Assembly: GCA_934486965.1 (NCBI GenBank) | Contig: CAKSQP010000006.1 | Coordinates: 1-32,174, forward strand | Origin: an uncultured Eubacteriales bacterium | Lineage (GTDB): Bacteria > Bacillota > Clostridia > Oscillospirales > UBA644 | Reading direction: 5' to 3' | Length of the DNA: 32,174 nucleotides | In this document: in pieces, positions 16,101 through 24,136 of the stretch | Layout: every line of letters starts with the position of its first letter | Position numbering within the stretch: the stretch's first letter is position 1 | Program-made: the position numbers and the translations under genes | Notes under the pieces: model-generated | The model's database searches: none | What the model was told of the DNA's origin: nothing | Seen by the model: only the letters and a program-made list of their open reading frames with translations

Positions 16101-17990
16101 ATGGAAAAAAGTTATTCTTCCACGAGAAAAAAGCTTACAGCCGCAATCGCTATGCTGCTTATAGCCGCTCTCATGGTCGTAACTGCAACCTATGCATGGT
16201 TCACTCTGTCAACGAGTCCTGAAGTTACCGGAATCACGACGACCGTCGGTGCGAACGGTAACCTCGAAATCGCACTCGGCAGTACGGAAAACTGGGCCGA
16301 TCCCAACCTTATCACTTCCGCTGTCGGCGACAGCAGTGCTGTGAAGAACGTTGTAGACTCAAACGTCACCTGGGGTAATATCGTAGACCTTTCTGCGGCT
16401 GATTACCACCTCGCCGACATCACTCTTAATCCTGCCCGTCTTAATATCACAGGCGGCATAATCAACGCTGCTTCTCCGTTGAAAACCGCTTCTTACGGCA
16501 ACGACGGACGTGTAGCGGCTCTTATGGCAAATACCTGTTCCGGCGTATTTGCGGATACTGCTTTCAAAGACGGCGGTAACGGCGTAAGAGTTATCGGTAC
16601 TGCTTCCGGACTGACTCCCCAGCAGACTGCTTACAGAAATGCTAAAGCCACCATTTCTTCTGCGGTTTCTTCCGCTAATGCAACAGCGGCGGCTTCCCTT
16701 AACGATAACGGTTCCAAACTTGCCGATATCATCGTTCAGCATGCTGTTACAAGCCCCGATACAAATACCTACGATGTTACATTCATCGAGGCTATGTTGA
16801 CTCAGCTTAACAACGCCAACAAACAGTATGAGACCGTTATCAGACAGTACTTTATCGCTGCTGCAGCGTCTGCTGTTTCCGATTCTACCGAATACACTGC
16901 TGCGGTTAATGCTATCAACGCTGCTGATATAAACGACCTTATTACTACCGGCGTAAACGGCGTAACTATTCCCGATTCAGCTGCTAATATGAAGGCTATT
17001 GCAGGTATCTATACCGCAAATGCGACGGCTATCACAACTGCAACTACTGCTCTTAACGCTGACGGCGTAACAAAGACCGCGGCTACATGGGATCAGACCA
17101 AAGCGATCCTTGACCCGCTGGTAGATACTACCAAAGTTACCGTTAACGGTATAGCCGCAGATCAGGTCAAAGATAAGATCAACGATCTTGCTCAGGCTGT
17201 TATGGGCGCAGGACTTCAGGTTCAGATGCCTTCGGGCTCGGGCGTTTACTCCAATTTTGCTGATGTCGGAGGAAACTATTCTTCTTCTATCGTTATTTCA
17301 GAACTCAGTTACGGTTCTGTTAAACTTACAGATGTAAACGCTACCATGACCACTGTTTGCGACAAGAATTATGCCGCAAATATCGAATACGCTGCCGCTC
17401 CCGCAGGCGCTACCGGCGCAGGCACCGCGATCACCGACAGTTACGGTTATGCTCTTGACTTCTGGTTCAGAACCAATGCTTCCGGTTCCGATCTCCTTCT
17501 TCAGGAAGCCGGACAGCAGAGAGTTTATGAAGATTCCGAAAACACCGCAACAATGGGCGGCGGAAGTTACATGGAATTCGAATCCACCAACGCAAACTTC
17601 ACTGCCGAAAATGTTGAAAACCTTATGAAGGCGATCAGAATAGTATTCACAAACAAAGACAATGCTGTTCTTGCTTACGCAAAACTCGGTACTGCCGCTG
17701 TAACCGGTTCCAAGGTAAAAGCACCTATCGAACTCTGGTCTGCAGATGTTGCCGAAGACGGAAAGATTACTTTCACCGGCGATGCGAAACTTGATACTCA
17801 GAAGATCACTTCGCTTGCTAAAAACACCCCGACCGCTATCTCCGTTTATGTATTCCTTGACGGCGATGAAGTCGATAACGGAGATGTTGCAAATGCAACC
17901 AACTCCATGACCGGCTCGATGAACCTCCAGTTCGCAAGCTCGGCAACTCTCACTCCGATGAGGAACACTCCGCTTTATGACGGTGAGTAA
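16101..17990 (+). CDS. SipW-client exported subunit with alpha-helical insertion (major filament-subunit candidate)
   Basis: An exported 629-residue protein. AAAGGAG precedes the ATG. The leader has a basic start, a hydrophobic stretch at about 11-31 and TATYAWFTLS (28-37), the kind of leader processed by SipW in TasA/camelysin-type proteins. A beta-rich region follows (TTVGANGNLEIALGS, TWGNIVDLSAADYHL, SYGNDGRVAAL). Residues about 172-385 are an Ala/Thr/Ser/Asn-rich helical insertion. The fold then returns with SYGYALDFWFRTNASG (447-462), AIRIVFTNKD and YVFLDGDEVDNGDV, ending SMNLQFASSATLTPMRN. The gene at 29205 has the same framework with another helical insertion. Alanine codons here are often GCT, more than in neighbours, which would suit high expression. 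Two hairpins follow the gene. I infer a structural subunit; no enzymatic motif is visible. Confidence 0.75.
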   Translation: MEKSYSSTRKKLTAAIAMLLIAALMVVTATYAWFTLSTSPEVTGITTTVGANGNLEIALGSTENWADPNLITSAVGDSSAVKNVVDSNVTWGNIVDLSAADYHLADITLNPARLNITGGIINAASPLKTASYGNDGRVAALMANTCSGVFADTAFKDGGNGVRVIGTASGLTPQQTAYRNAKATISSAVSSANATAAASLNDNGSKLADIIVQHAVTSPDTNTYDVTFIEAMLTQLNNANKQYETVIRQYFIAAAASAVSDSTEYTAAVNAINAADINDLITTGVNGVTIPDSAANMKAIAGIYTANATAITTATTALNADGVTKTAATWDQTKAILDPLVDTTKVTVNGIAADQVKDKINDLAQAVMGAGLQVQMPSGSGVYSNFADVGGNYSSSIVISELSYGSVKLTDVNATMTTVCDKNYAANIEYAAAPAGATGAGTAITDSYGYALDFWFRTNASGSDLLLQEAGQQRVYEDSENTATMGGGSYMEFESTNANFTAENVENLMKAIRIVFTNKDNAVLAYAKLGTAAVTGSKVKAPIELWSADVAEDGKITFTGDAKLDTQKITSLAKNTPTAISVYVFLDGDEVDNGDVANATNSMTGSMNLQFASSATLTPMRNTPLYDGE

Positions 17991-18013
17991 TTCTTAAAGG
18001 GTAACTTTTTAAT

Positions 18014-18046
18014 GTGCTGTGTGGGGAATTTTTCCCCACGCGGCAC
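18014..18046 (+). other. Intercistronic stem-loop 1 after the major subunit gene
   Basis: GTGCTGTGTGGGG (18014-18026) pairs with CCCCACGCGGCAC (18034-18046) over 13 bp, with two G-U pairs and a 7-nt loop. There is no T tract. It lies 24 nt after the stop codon and could protect the subunit mRNA 3' end or slow read-through into the peptidase gene. Confidence 0.65.
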
Positions 18047-18058
18047 GGACGCGTTGTC

Positions 18059-18092
18059 AGAGAGAACTTTGTTCGGAGTCGGAGTTCTCTTT
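18059..18092 (+). other. Intercistronic stem-loop 2 after the major subunit gene
   Basis: AGAGAGAACT (18059-18068) pairs with AGTTCTCTTT (18083-18092), including a G-U pair, with a 14-nt loop. It follows the first stem-loop directly. The three T residues are too few for a strong terminator, but the pair together could act as a partial attenuator. Confidence 0.55.
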
Positions 18093-18123
18093 GATAACAC
18101 GAATATTCGAAAGGATCTAAGCG

Positions 18124-19008
18124 ATGCAGCATACGGCAGAAACAAAAAAACAAAAAAGAACGCTTCTTTTTCTTCTCTATATCCTGCTCGCCCTTATCCC
18201 TCTTTTCGCAGTCGCCACCTACACCTGGTTTTCTCTTTCGAAGACCCCGCGCGTAAGCGACATGGCTCTTTACATAAACAGCAATACAGGCTTTGAGCTT
18301 TCGTGGGATATGTCCGACGGGAGTTGGGGACAACACCTTAATTTTAACGACAAAAACCCCGACGGAACGGTCCTCCGCCCGTCGACCTACAATTCAGCCG
18401 AAGACAGATTTTATGCGGCTTCTTTCGGAACCGACGGAAGAATAAGCGGCATTTCTTACAGATTAAGCGACCTTGAAAACACCGAGGGCGCGGGAACATA
18501 TCTTATCGGAACGCCTTTGTGGAATTCCGAACAAATAATCCATAACAACGGCGGCAACGGTGCCGAAGACGCCGTTAGGGTGGGCTTTAAGCTCACAAAG
18601 CTCGATAAAGACGGAAATCCTTTATCCGAGCCGTCGGCATTCATTATCTATGAACCTAACTGCAACCGTCATGTCGACGGAAGCGTTGATTATATAAAAA
18701 CACCGAGCATTACCGGGGCAGAAACTCTCGTCCCCGAACAGAACATCATAAGACAGACCGCCTCTTCGTGGTCCGAAACAGACCCCGTGCTTCGCTCGAC
18801 CGTGCTTTACGAACTCGGCGATTTTATCGACGGTACAAAACTTTTTTCCCTTACCCCGGACGAGCTTATCCAGATCGATATGTTTATCTGGTTTGAGGGA
18901 CAGGATGAAGACTGCACAAACAAGATAGGCGACGGCGCGTCGATATTCGCGAATATTCAGTTCGCGGCGAAAGCGGAAGACCATTCGGGTCTCGTTCCGA
19001 TTGAGTGA
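18124..19008 (+). CDS. SipW-client exported protein with C-terminal WFEGQDEDC motif
   Basis: An exported 294-residue protein; family not named. The ATG follows GAAAGGA. A basic N-terminus (ETKKQKR) and hydrophobic segment 13-31 lead into ATYTWFSLSKTP (31-42), the leader class shared with the proteins at 16101, 23414 and 29205. The remainder is beta-rich: MALYINSNTGFELSWD, FYAASFGTDGRISGISYRL, AVRVGFKLTKLDKDG, SAFIIYEPN, and near the end MFIWFEGQDEDCTNKIGDG (253-271; Cys264) then IFANIQFAA. The AVRVGF ... FIIYEPN ... EGQDEDC series matches the split gene at 23414-24760, so these two are paralogues. It is followed 46 nt later by the first SipW-type peptidase, its likely processing enzyme. A minor or tip subunit would fit, but that is inference. 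Confidence 0.78.
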   Translation: MQHTAETKKQKRTLLFLLYILLALIPLFAVATYTWFSLSKTPRVSDMALYINSNTGFELSWDMSDGSWGQHLNFNDKNPDGTVLRPSTYNSAEDRFYAASFGTDGRISGISYRLSDLENTEGAGTYLIGTPLWNSEQIIHNNGGNGAEDAVRVGFKLTKLDKDGNPLSEPSAFIIYEPNCNRHVDGSVDYIKTPSITGAETLVPEQNIIRQTASSWSETDPVLRSTVLYELGDFIDGTKLFSLTPDELIQIDMFIWFEGQDEDCTNKIGDGASIFANIQFAAKAEDHSGLVPIE

Positions 19009-19011
19009 ACT

Positions 19012-19038
19012 TTCTTAAATTAACATAGATTTTAAGAA
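19012..19038 (+). other. AT-rich inverted repeat upstream of the first sipW gene
   Basis: TTCTTAAA (19012-19019), 11 nt, TTTAAGAA (19031-19038). The arms are perfect 8-bp complements, centred one helical turn upstream of the AAAAGGAG ribosome site. It may be an RNA hairpin or a protein-binding dyad; no T run marks it as a terminator. Confidence 0.45.
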
Positions 19039-19054
19039 TAAAAAGGAGAATTTT

Positions 19055-19903
19055 ATGAAACAGAAGAAAACAAGTCCCGTAACGGCGGAGGGTACCGAAG
19101 TTCAGGCGCCGGCAAAGAAAAAGGGCAACAAGGTAATAAGCGTTATTATTAACATTATCCTTGTCGTCGCGATAGTCCTTGCGGCGTTCTGCACCTACAT
19201 ATCCTTTGTAAACAACCAGAAGAGCAGCGCTCCCTCTATTTTCGGAATAATTCCTCTTTCCGTACAGACAAACTCCATGGAGCCGACTCTTTATCAGGGC
19301 GACCTTGTAATCGATAAGGCGGTCAAAGACCCCACGACCATAAAACAGGGCGATATCATCACCTATTGGACGGTCATCAACGGCGAAAGACGCCTCAACA
19401 CCCATAGAGTCGTAAATATTTACGACGGCGGCGGATTCCTCATTTTCGAGACAAAAGGTGATAACCCCCAGGCAGAAGTCGACCAGCTCACCGTTCATCA
19501 GGACGAAGTCGTCGGTAAATACCTCTTCCATTGGAAGGGCGTCGGAAACTTTATCGACTTCTTGCAGCAGCCGACAGGTTTCGGGCTTGTTATAGTTCTT
19601 CCCGTATTCATTTTCTTTATATATCATCTTATTCAGTTCTTCCGCGTTCTCTTTGAATATCAGAACATCAAGAACCGCATAAAGTATGAGCAGGAGAGAG
19701 GCAAAGCCGAAGAAGTCCTTGAAAAGGCGGAAGACGAAAAAGAAAAGACCAGAGCCGAAATAGAGGCTGAACTCCGCGAAAAACTCAAAGCAGAGCTTCT
19801 TGCCGATATGAATAAAGAAAAGGCTGAAAAAGCCGAAGAAAAGGCAGAAGCACCCGCAGAAACGCCTGCAGAAACTCCCGCAGAGGAAGCGAAAAACGAC
19901 TGA
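19055..19903 (+). CDS. sipW: SipW-type (ER-type) signal peptidase I with cytoplasmic coiled-coil tail
   Basis: A membrane serine protease that would remove leaders of the T-Y-A-W class proteins around it. Start after AAAAGGAG. Membrane helix 1 spans about 27-49. The catalytic motif VQTNSMEPTL puts Ser74 in the S-M-E-P box; the general base is His117 in LNTHRVV instead of Lys, the mark of the SipW/eukaryotic-archaeal class. QGDIITYW and ETKGDNPQ (Asp136) are the other conserved boxes. Helix 2 spans about 176-197 and returns the chain to the cytoplasm. Residues 200-282 form an unusual Glu/Lys/Ala coiled coil ending in PAET repeats, which Bacillus SipW lacks. A second copy lies at 24764. The tail may bind a cytoplasmic partner from the ATPase pair directly downstream. 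Confidence 0.93.
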   Translation: MKQKKTSPVTAEGTEVQAPAKKKGNKVISVIINIILVVAIVLAAFCTYISFVNNQKSSAPSIFGIIPLSVQTNSMEPTLYQGDLVIDKAVKDPTTIKQGDIITYWTVINGERRLNTHRVVNIYDGGGFLIFETKGDNPQAEVDQLTVHQDEVVGKYLFHWKGVGNFIDFLQQPTGFGLVIVLPVFIFFIYHLIQFFRVLFEYQNIKNRIKYEQERGKAEEVLEKAEDEKEKTRAEIEAELREKLKAELLADMNKEKAEKAEEKAEAPAETPAETPAEEAKND

Positions 19904-19921
19904 TGATTTTTAGGAGTACAA

Positions 19922-21526
19922 ATGCTCAATTTTGATAATTTTCTCAAATATTTCGCCGCCGATATCGGAGGGCTTTGGGACAATTTTTGTTCGATATTCG
20001 TATCGTTCTTTAATTTCGTCATCAACCTCTTCAATTTCGGCGCGAGAATAGACAACATAAAGAAGTTTTCTTCCGAATTTTCGACCGTCGACTGGATATT
20101 CGTCATAATCGTCGAGATATTGCTTCTTGCGCTTATCGTAACGCTCGTTATTCTGCTTGTCAAACTTCTGCGGAAGGCTCTCCGTTTCAGAATACCCGTA
20201 AAACAGTATGACGAAATGGCAAAACAGGTCAAAAATCTGCAAAGAGACCTTATCCGCGCAAATTACGAAAAGGATAAACTGCTTGCGCTCAAAGTCGCGG
20301 ATCTCGGAATTTCTCCGGAACAGGCGTCCGAAGAACTTTTCAAATCGCTTTACGACGAAAACGGAAACGCCATCGACCCCGAACTTTCGCAGCTTGAAAA
20401 TCCGAACAGGAATACGATGTCTTCTCCTTGCATAAATCCTGCCGACAGCAGATTTTTCAGGCTTACCGAGGTTGATAATTTCTATAAGACCCAGTATGTA
20501 AAGCCGGAATACAACAATGAAATAAGCCTTTCCGACTTCTGCGAAACTTTCAGAAATTTCGCGGCGGCGGAACTCGGACTTTTCTACGATATCAATATGA
20601 TACGGTATTTTATCTCCGCTTTCGGAGCGACCCGTATCGTCATCTTGCAGGGTATTTCCGGTACAGGTAAAACCTCTCTTCCGTATGCTTTCGGAAAGTT
20701 CGTGAACAGAGACGCTACCGTCGTTTCCGTTCAGCCGGCATGGAGAGAACGTACCGAACTTTACGGATACTTCAACGAATTTACCAAAAAATATACCGAG
20801 ACCGACTTTTTGCGTTCGGTATATGAATCGAACTTCTTCAGGGACCCGAACGTAATAATCCTCGACGAAATGAACATCGCGAGAGTTGAATATTACTTTG
20901 CGGAAATGCTGTCGATACTCGAAATGCCGTTGCAGAGCGAATGGAAAATCGACGTCGTCGCCGCAATGTGGGATAACGACCCCTGCCTTATAAACAACGG
21001 TAAAATTCAGATACCGAACAACAACTGGTTTGTCGGAACGATAAACAACGACGACTCGACCTTCGCCGTCGCCGACAAAGTTTACGACCGTGCAATTCCT
21101 ATCGACCTTGACAGCAGGGCGGAGGCGTTTGACGCGCCTCATACTCCGTCGACGCATATTTCGACCGACCACCTGAACGCGCTGTTTGACGAGGCGAAAG
21201 AAAAATATCCCGTTTCCGCGGATATCTTAAAGAAACTTGAGACGATGAACTCTTACCTTATCAAGAATTTCCGTCTTGCGTTCGGTAACCGTGTCATGAA
21301 ACAACTCCGCGATTACGTTCCCTGCTTTATCGCCTGCGGCGGAACCGAGATCGACGCGGTCGACTTTATCGTCGCAAAGAAAGTTCTGCGTAAGTTTGAG
21401 TCTCTGTCTCTCGGATTTATGAAAGACGAACTCACCAAATTCAACAACTTCCTTGATAAGACCTTCGGCAAAAACACCATGAAGATATGCAAGGAATACG
21501 TCGATTACTTAAAGAAAACCAACTGA
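19922..21526 (+). CDS. Membrane-anchored McrB-like AAA+ ATPase
   Basis: A 534-residue ATPase of the McrB/AAA_5 type held at the membrane. Start 18 nt after sipW, with TAGGAG before it. An aromatic N-terminus (1-40) and one clear membrane helix near 57-84 precede a helical stretch (95-140). The AAA+ core has Walker A GISGTGKTS (244-252), Walker B VIILDEMN (311-318), sensor-1 GTINNDDS (372-379) and a DRAIPIDL element (389-396) supplying Arg390, all in the order of McrB subunits. ERTELYGYFN is also typical. It lacks the N-terminal DNA-binding domain of restriction-type McrB. With a membrane helix and export genes on both sides, remodelling of a membrane or secretion complex is more plausible than DNA cleavage, though this is inference. 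NTP preference (GTP or ATP) cannot be read. Confidence 0.87.
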   Translation: MLNFDNFLKYFAADIGGLWDNFCSIFVSFFNFVINLFNFGARIDNIKKFSSEFSTVDWIFVIIVEILLLALIVTLVILLVKLLRKALRFRIPVKQYDEMAKQVKNLQRDLIRANYEKDKLLALKVADLGISPEQASEELFKSLYDENGNAIDPELSQLENPNRNTMSSPCINPADSRFFRLTEVDNFYKTQYVKPEYNNEISLSDFCETFRNFAAAELGLFYDINMIRYFISAFGATRIVILQGISGTGKTSLPYAFGKFVNRDATVVSVQPAWRERTELYGYFNEFTKKYTETDFLRSVYESNFFRDPNVIILDEMNIARVEYYFAEMLSILEMPLQSEWKIDVVAAMWDNDPCLINNGKIQIPNNNWFVGTINNDDSTFAVADKVYDRAIPIDLDSRAEAFDAPHTPSTHISTDHLNALFDEAKEKYPVSADILKKLETMNSYLIKNFRLAFGNRVMKQLRDYVPCFIACGGTEIDAVDFIVAKKVLRKFESLSLGFMKDELTKFNNFLDKTFGKNTMKICKEYVDYLKKTN

Positions 21527-21541
21527 TCAAAGGAGCCTTAA

Positions 21542-23395
21542 ATGCCCTCGAAAAGCGAAGAAAAAACCGTCAAAAACGGAAAGATATCTTCTATCGACCC
21601 GATTTATAAAAAATATACGAAGAGCATAATCCGTTCTCTTGCTTCAACCGAGTTCTACGAATTCTTTATGGACATGATCTCTCATGCGGAAAACAGCTTT
21701 CAGTTTTCCAACCGTAAAGTCGTAAAGTCGGTCGATGTCGTGTGGGTCGACGCGGTTGAATCGGCACTTAAAGCTCTCCAACATATAATCGAAAGCCCTC
21801 GAAATATAATCAGGGAAGAAGAAATAATCGTCAACATCGCGAACGCGAAAAAAACGAACAGTGACGTTGTCCGCCACCTTTCCCAGCACGGCTCTCTTAT
21901 TGAGGATTTCGACTATAAAACGGGGGACGTAAGACCGTCAAAAGTCATGCAGAAACTCCGTGACGATTCTTCGGATATTTACGAAAACCGTCTTGTTTTC
22001 ACGACTCTTGAAAACGCCTACCACTTTGTAAAGATACGCCACGACGCGATTTTCGAAGTCATGGGCGACGAATTCGGCGCAAACCTCAAAATGCAGTCGG
22101 ATATGGAGTCCGCCTCCGAGACCGTCCACATGGATATGAACCTGCATATCAAGGAAAAAGAGGGGATTCTTGAGACCGATGAAAAGAACGGAAACGTCTT
22201 TTCGAGAATTTCGAGAATTTACCGCGTCCTTGCAATGTTTATGAACACTCCTTTCGCAAAGGAACTTTCAAAAGTCCCGAGAGTAAAGGGAAATGTCGTA
22301 AAGACAAACGTCCTGAAGAAAAACCCCGATTATAAGGTCGCGGTCGTTCTTTACGACTTCCTGCGCAAATACGACGATATCGGCTATGCGATAAGCGTGG
22401 TCGAGCAGAACCCCGTCATTTCCGAAACGTTCCAGCGGGATATCTACCACGGAATCATGTATAATTACATCATTCTGAAAGGGTATCTCGAAGACGCCGA
22501 AGACAGAAAACTTCCGGCGCCGATGCGCGAAAAGAAAAAGACGATAAAACCGAAGTTTATCCGCGAGATCGTAGAAGAACTCACCGAAGATTACGACCTT
22601 CCGGACGTTGAGATAAGAAAAGTTCTCATAGAAGAACTCACCAAAGAGCAACTCATGAAAGAAGAGGCGGAGGAACGCCGCCGTCTCGTCGAGGAACAGG
22701 CTCAGCGCAAAAAGGCGGAAGCGGAAAAACTTCGTCTCGAAAAAGAAGCCGAAAAAGAAAGGCTCCGCCGCGAAAAAGAGGCTGAAAAAGAAAGAATCAG
22801 ACAGGAAAAAGAAGCCGAGGCGGAAAGACTCAAAAAAGAAAGAATCGAAAGAGAGGCGGAAGACAGACGCCGCTCGTCGATATTCAAAAAAGAACTTCAA
22901 CTGTTTAACGATAATTTCGAAAAACGCCTTGAAGAAAGGGAAGCCGCCGAAAGGCGAAAACTTGCCCTTGAAGAAAAACGCAGAAAAGAAGAAGAGGCGG
23001 CAAGACTGCTTGCCGAAGCCGAAGAAAGACGGAAAGAAGAAAAACTCCGCCTTGAAAATAAAAAGCAGGAAGAAAAGGAAAAACTGCTTTTCGAAAAGCG
23101 TGCCGCCGAAGAAGCGGCAAAACGCGAAAAACGCCGCATAGAAGAAGAAAAGCGGCTTGAAAAACTTCGCGCGGAGGCTGAAAAACGTGCCGCCGAAGAA
23201 AAACGCGAAAGGGAAGAAGCCGAAAAAGCGCTTTCCGTCTTTTCCGACGAACTCGCGGCTTTTGCCGTCGATATATCAAGACGGCTTGACGAAAGAAAGA
23301 CCCTTGAAAACGAAAGACGGCTCGAAGAAGAACGTCTTGCGGAAGAACGCAGACTCCGCAGAGAGCGGAAAATGATAGAAGCGGCAAGAAAATAA
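21542..23395 (+). CDS. DUF2357-like partner of the McrB-like ATPase with long coiled coil
   Basis: A soluble 617-residue protein, likely the partner of the ATPase encoded 15 nt upstream. AAAGGAG precedes the ATG. Residues 1-320 are mostly helical and resemble the DUF2357 domain of McrC-like proteins: SDIYENRLVFTTLENAYHF (144-162) and NVLKKNPDYKVAVVLYDFL (256-274) are the landmarks. In the restriction-type proteins a PD-(D/E)xK nuclease follows. Here residues about 330-617 are an extremely charged Lys/Glu/Arg/Ala coiled coil, interrupted near 435-460 and 560-580 by short hydrophobic segments of related sequence (IFKKELQLFNDNFEKRLEERE and SVFSDELAAFAVDISRRLDER). No nuclease motif is visible. 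The coiled coil could meet the similar cytoplasmic tails of the two SipW proteins. DUF2357 assignment is moderate. Confidence 0.72.
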   Translation: MPSKSEEKTVKNGKISSIDPIYKKYTKSIIRSLASTEFYEFFMDMISHAENSFQFSNRKVVKSVDVVWVDAVESALKALQHIIESPRNIIREEEIIVNIANAKKTNSDVVRHLSQHGSLIEDFDYKTGDVRPSKVMQKLRDDSSDIYENRLVFTTLENAYHFVKIRHDAIFEVMGDEFGANLKMQSDMESASETVHMDMNLHIKEKEGILETDEKNGNVFSRISRIYRVLAMFMNTPFAKELSKVPRVKGNVVKTNVLKKNPDYKVAVVLYDFLRKYDDIGYAISVVEQNPVISETFQRDIYHGIMYNYIILKGYLEDAEDRKLPAPMREKKKTIKPKFIREIVEELTEDYDLPDVEIRKVLIEELTKEQLMKEEAEERRRLVEEQAQRKKAEAEKLRLEKEAEKERLRREKEAEKERIRQEKEAEAERLKKERIEREAEDRRRSSIFKKELQLFNDNFEKRLEEREAAERRKLALEEKRRKEEEAARLLAEAEERRKEEKLRLENKKQEEKEKLLFEKRAAEEAAKREKRRIEEEKRLEKLRAEAEKRAAEEKREREEAEKALSVFSDELAAFAVDISRRLDERKTLENERRLEEERLAEERRLRRERKMIEAARK

Positions 23396-23413
23396 CGAAA
23401 GGCGGTAAAGAGT

Positions 23414-24136
23414 ATGAAGAGAATGAAACTTGTTTCGGCTCTCGTCATATTTCTGATCTCCGTCCTGATGCTCGTCATGGCGACTTACGCATGGCTCACT
23501 ATCTCCGGCACTCCCGAAATTGCGGGTATCGCGGTAAACATAGGCGGTTCGAACACCATCAAAATAGCCGCCGACGTCTCTTATGAAAAGGACGGCAATA
23601 TCCTGCATTATCCGTCGTACTTCGTCGACAAAATAAACTTTGCCGACCTTGAAAATTATTCCTATCTTAAAAATACCGTGGGCTTGTCCCCGTATTCCAC
23701 CGCCGACGGAATAAACTGGTTTTCCGCCGCATATTCCGACGGCAAAAACGGAACTTCGGGAAGTCTTCTTTCTCCCGAAATGTTTGTCCGCGATTCAGCC
23801 CTTAAATTTGCAAATGCCGACGCTCTTCCGTCCGACGGCAGTGTTTCGGGCTGTTATGTATATCTTGATTTCTGGCTTGTTTCCCCGACAGATAACTGCG
23901 AGGTCAGAGTCTCCGCAGGGGACGCCTCGGGCGGAAGTTTTGTTTCCGACCTTCCGCAGGTCGAAAAATCGGGAGACAAATATTCTCTTGCAACGCCCGA
24001 AAATATTATTTCGGCGACCGCCAGAATAGGATTTCTCGTCAATAATGAAAAAGAAGATAACGGTTCGCTTGAAGATTATGTGAGATCTCAGGCTTACAAT
24101 TCCGTTTATCATAAACTTTACGGTATATATCAGTAA
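23414..24136 (+). CDS. SipW-client exported protein, 5' part before in-frame TAA
   Basis: The first 240 codons of what reads as one 449-codon gene. AAAGGCGG precedes the ATG. The leader contains MATYAWLTISGTPEIAG (22-38), the same class as at 16101, 18124 and 29205. The beta-rich part includes SGCYVYLDFWLVSPTDNCEVRVS and a segment ATARIGFLV that matches AVRVGFKL of the 18124 protein. The frame then meets TAA at 24134-24136, before the expected FIIYEPN-like strand. That strand and the rest of the domain continue in the same frame after the stop. The truncated product would keep its leader but lose half the domain, so it may be non-functional unless the stop is read through or is a sequence error. 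Confidence 0.8.
   Translation: MKRMKLVSALVIFLISVLMLVMATYAWLTISGTPEIAGIAVNIGGSNTIKIAADVSYEKDGNILHYPSYFVDKINFADLENYSYLKNTVGLSPYSTADGINWFSAAYSDGKNGTSGSLLSPEMFVRDSALKFANADALPSDGSVSGCYVYLDFWLVSPTDNCEVRVSAGDASGGSFVSDLPQVEKSGDKYSLATPENIISATARIGFLVNNEKEDNGSLEDYVRSQAYNSVYHKLYGIYQ
24134..24136 (+). other. In-frame TAA splitting one subunit gene
   Basis: The upstream frame (from 23414) and downstream frame (to 24760) are the same, and 24137-24220 has no stop between them. The TAA follows codons for IYQ and precedes KGESYF. A single base change from GAA, CAA, AAA, TAC or TAT would produce it. Confidence 0.9.

Noticed and set aside
18069..18098. Promoter before the 18124 gene (TTGTTC ... GATAAC)
   Set aside because: Both boxes match the consensus poorly and sit within a stem-loop and its edge.
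19922..23395. McrBC-type restriction system
   Set aside because: The ATPase lacks a DNA-binding domain and has a membrane helix, the partner shows no nuclease motif, and the neighbours are export genes and not defence genes.
24134..24136. Recoded stop (selenocysteine or pyrrolysine) or alternative genetic code
   Set aside because: The codon is TAA, which is not used for either residue, and TAA, TAG and TGA all end other genes in this window normally.
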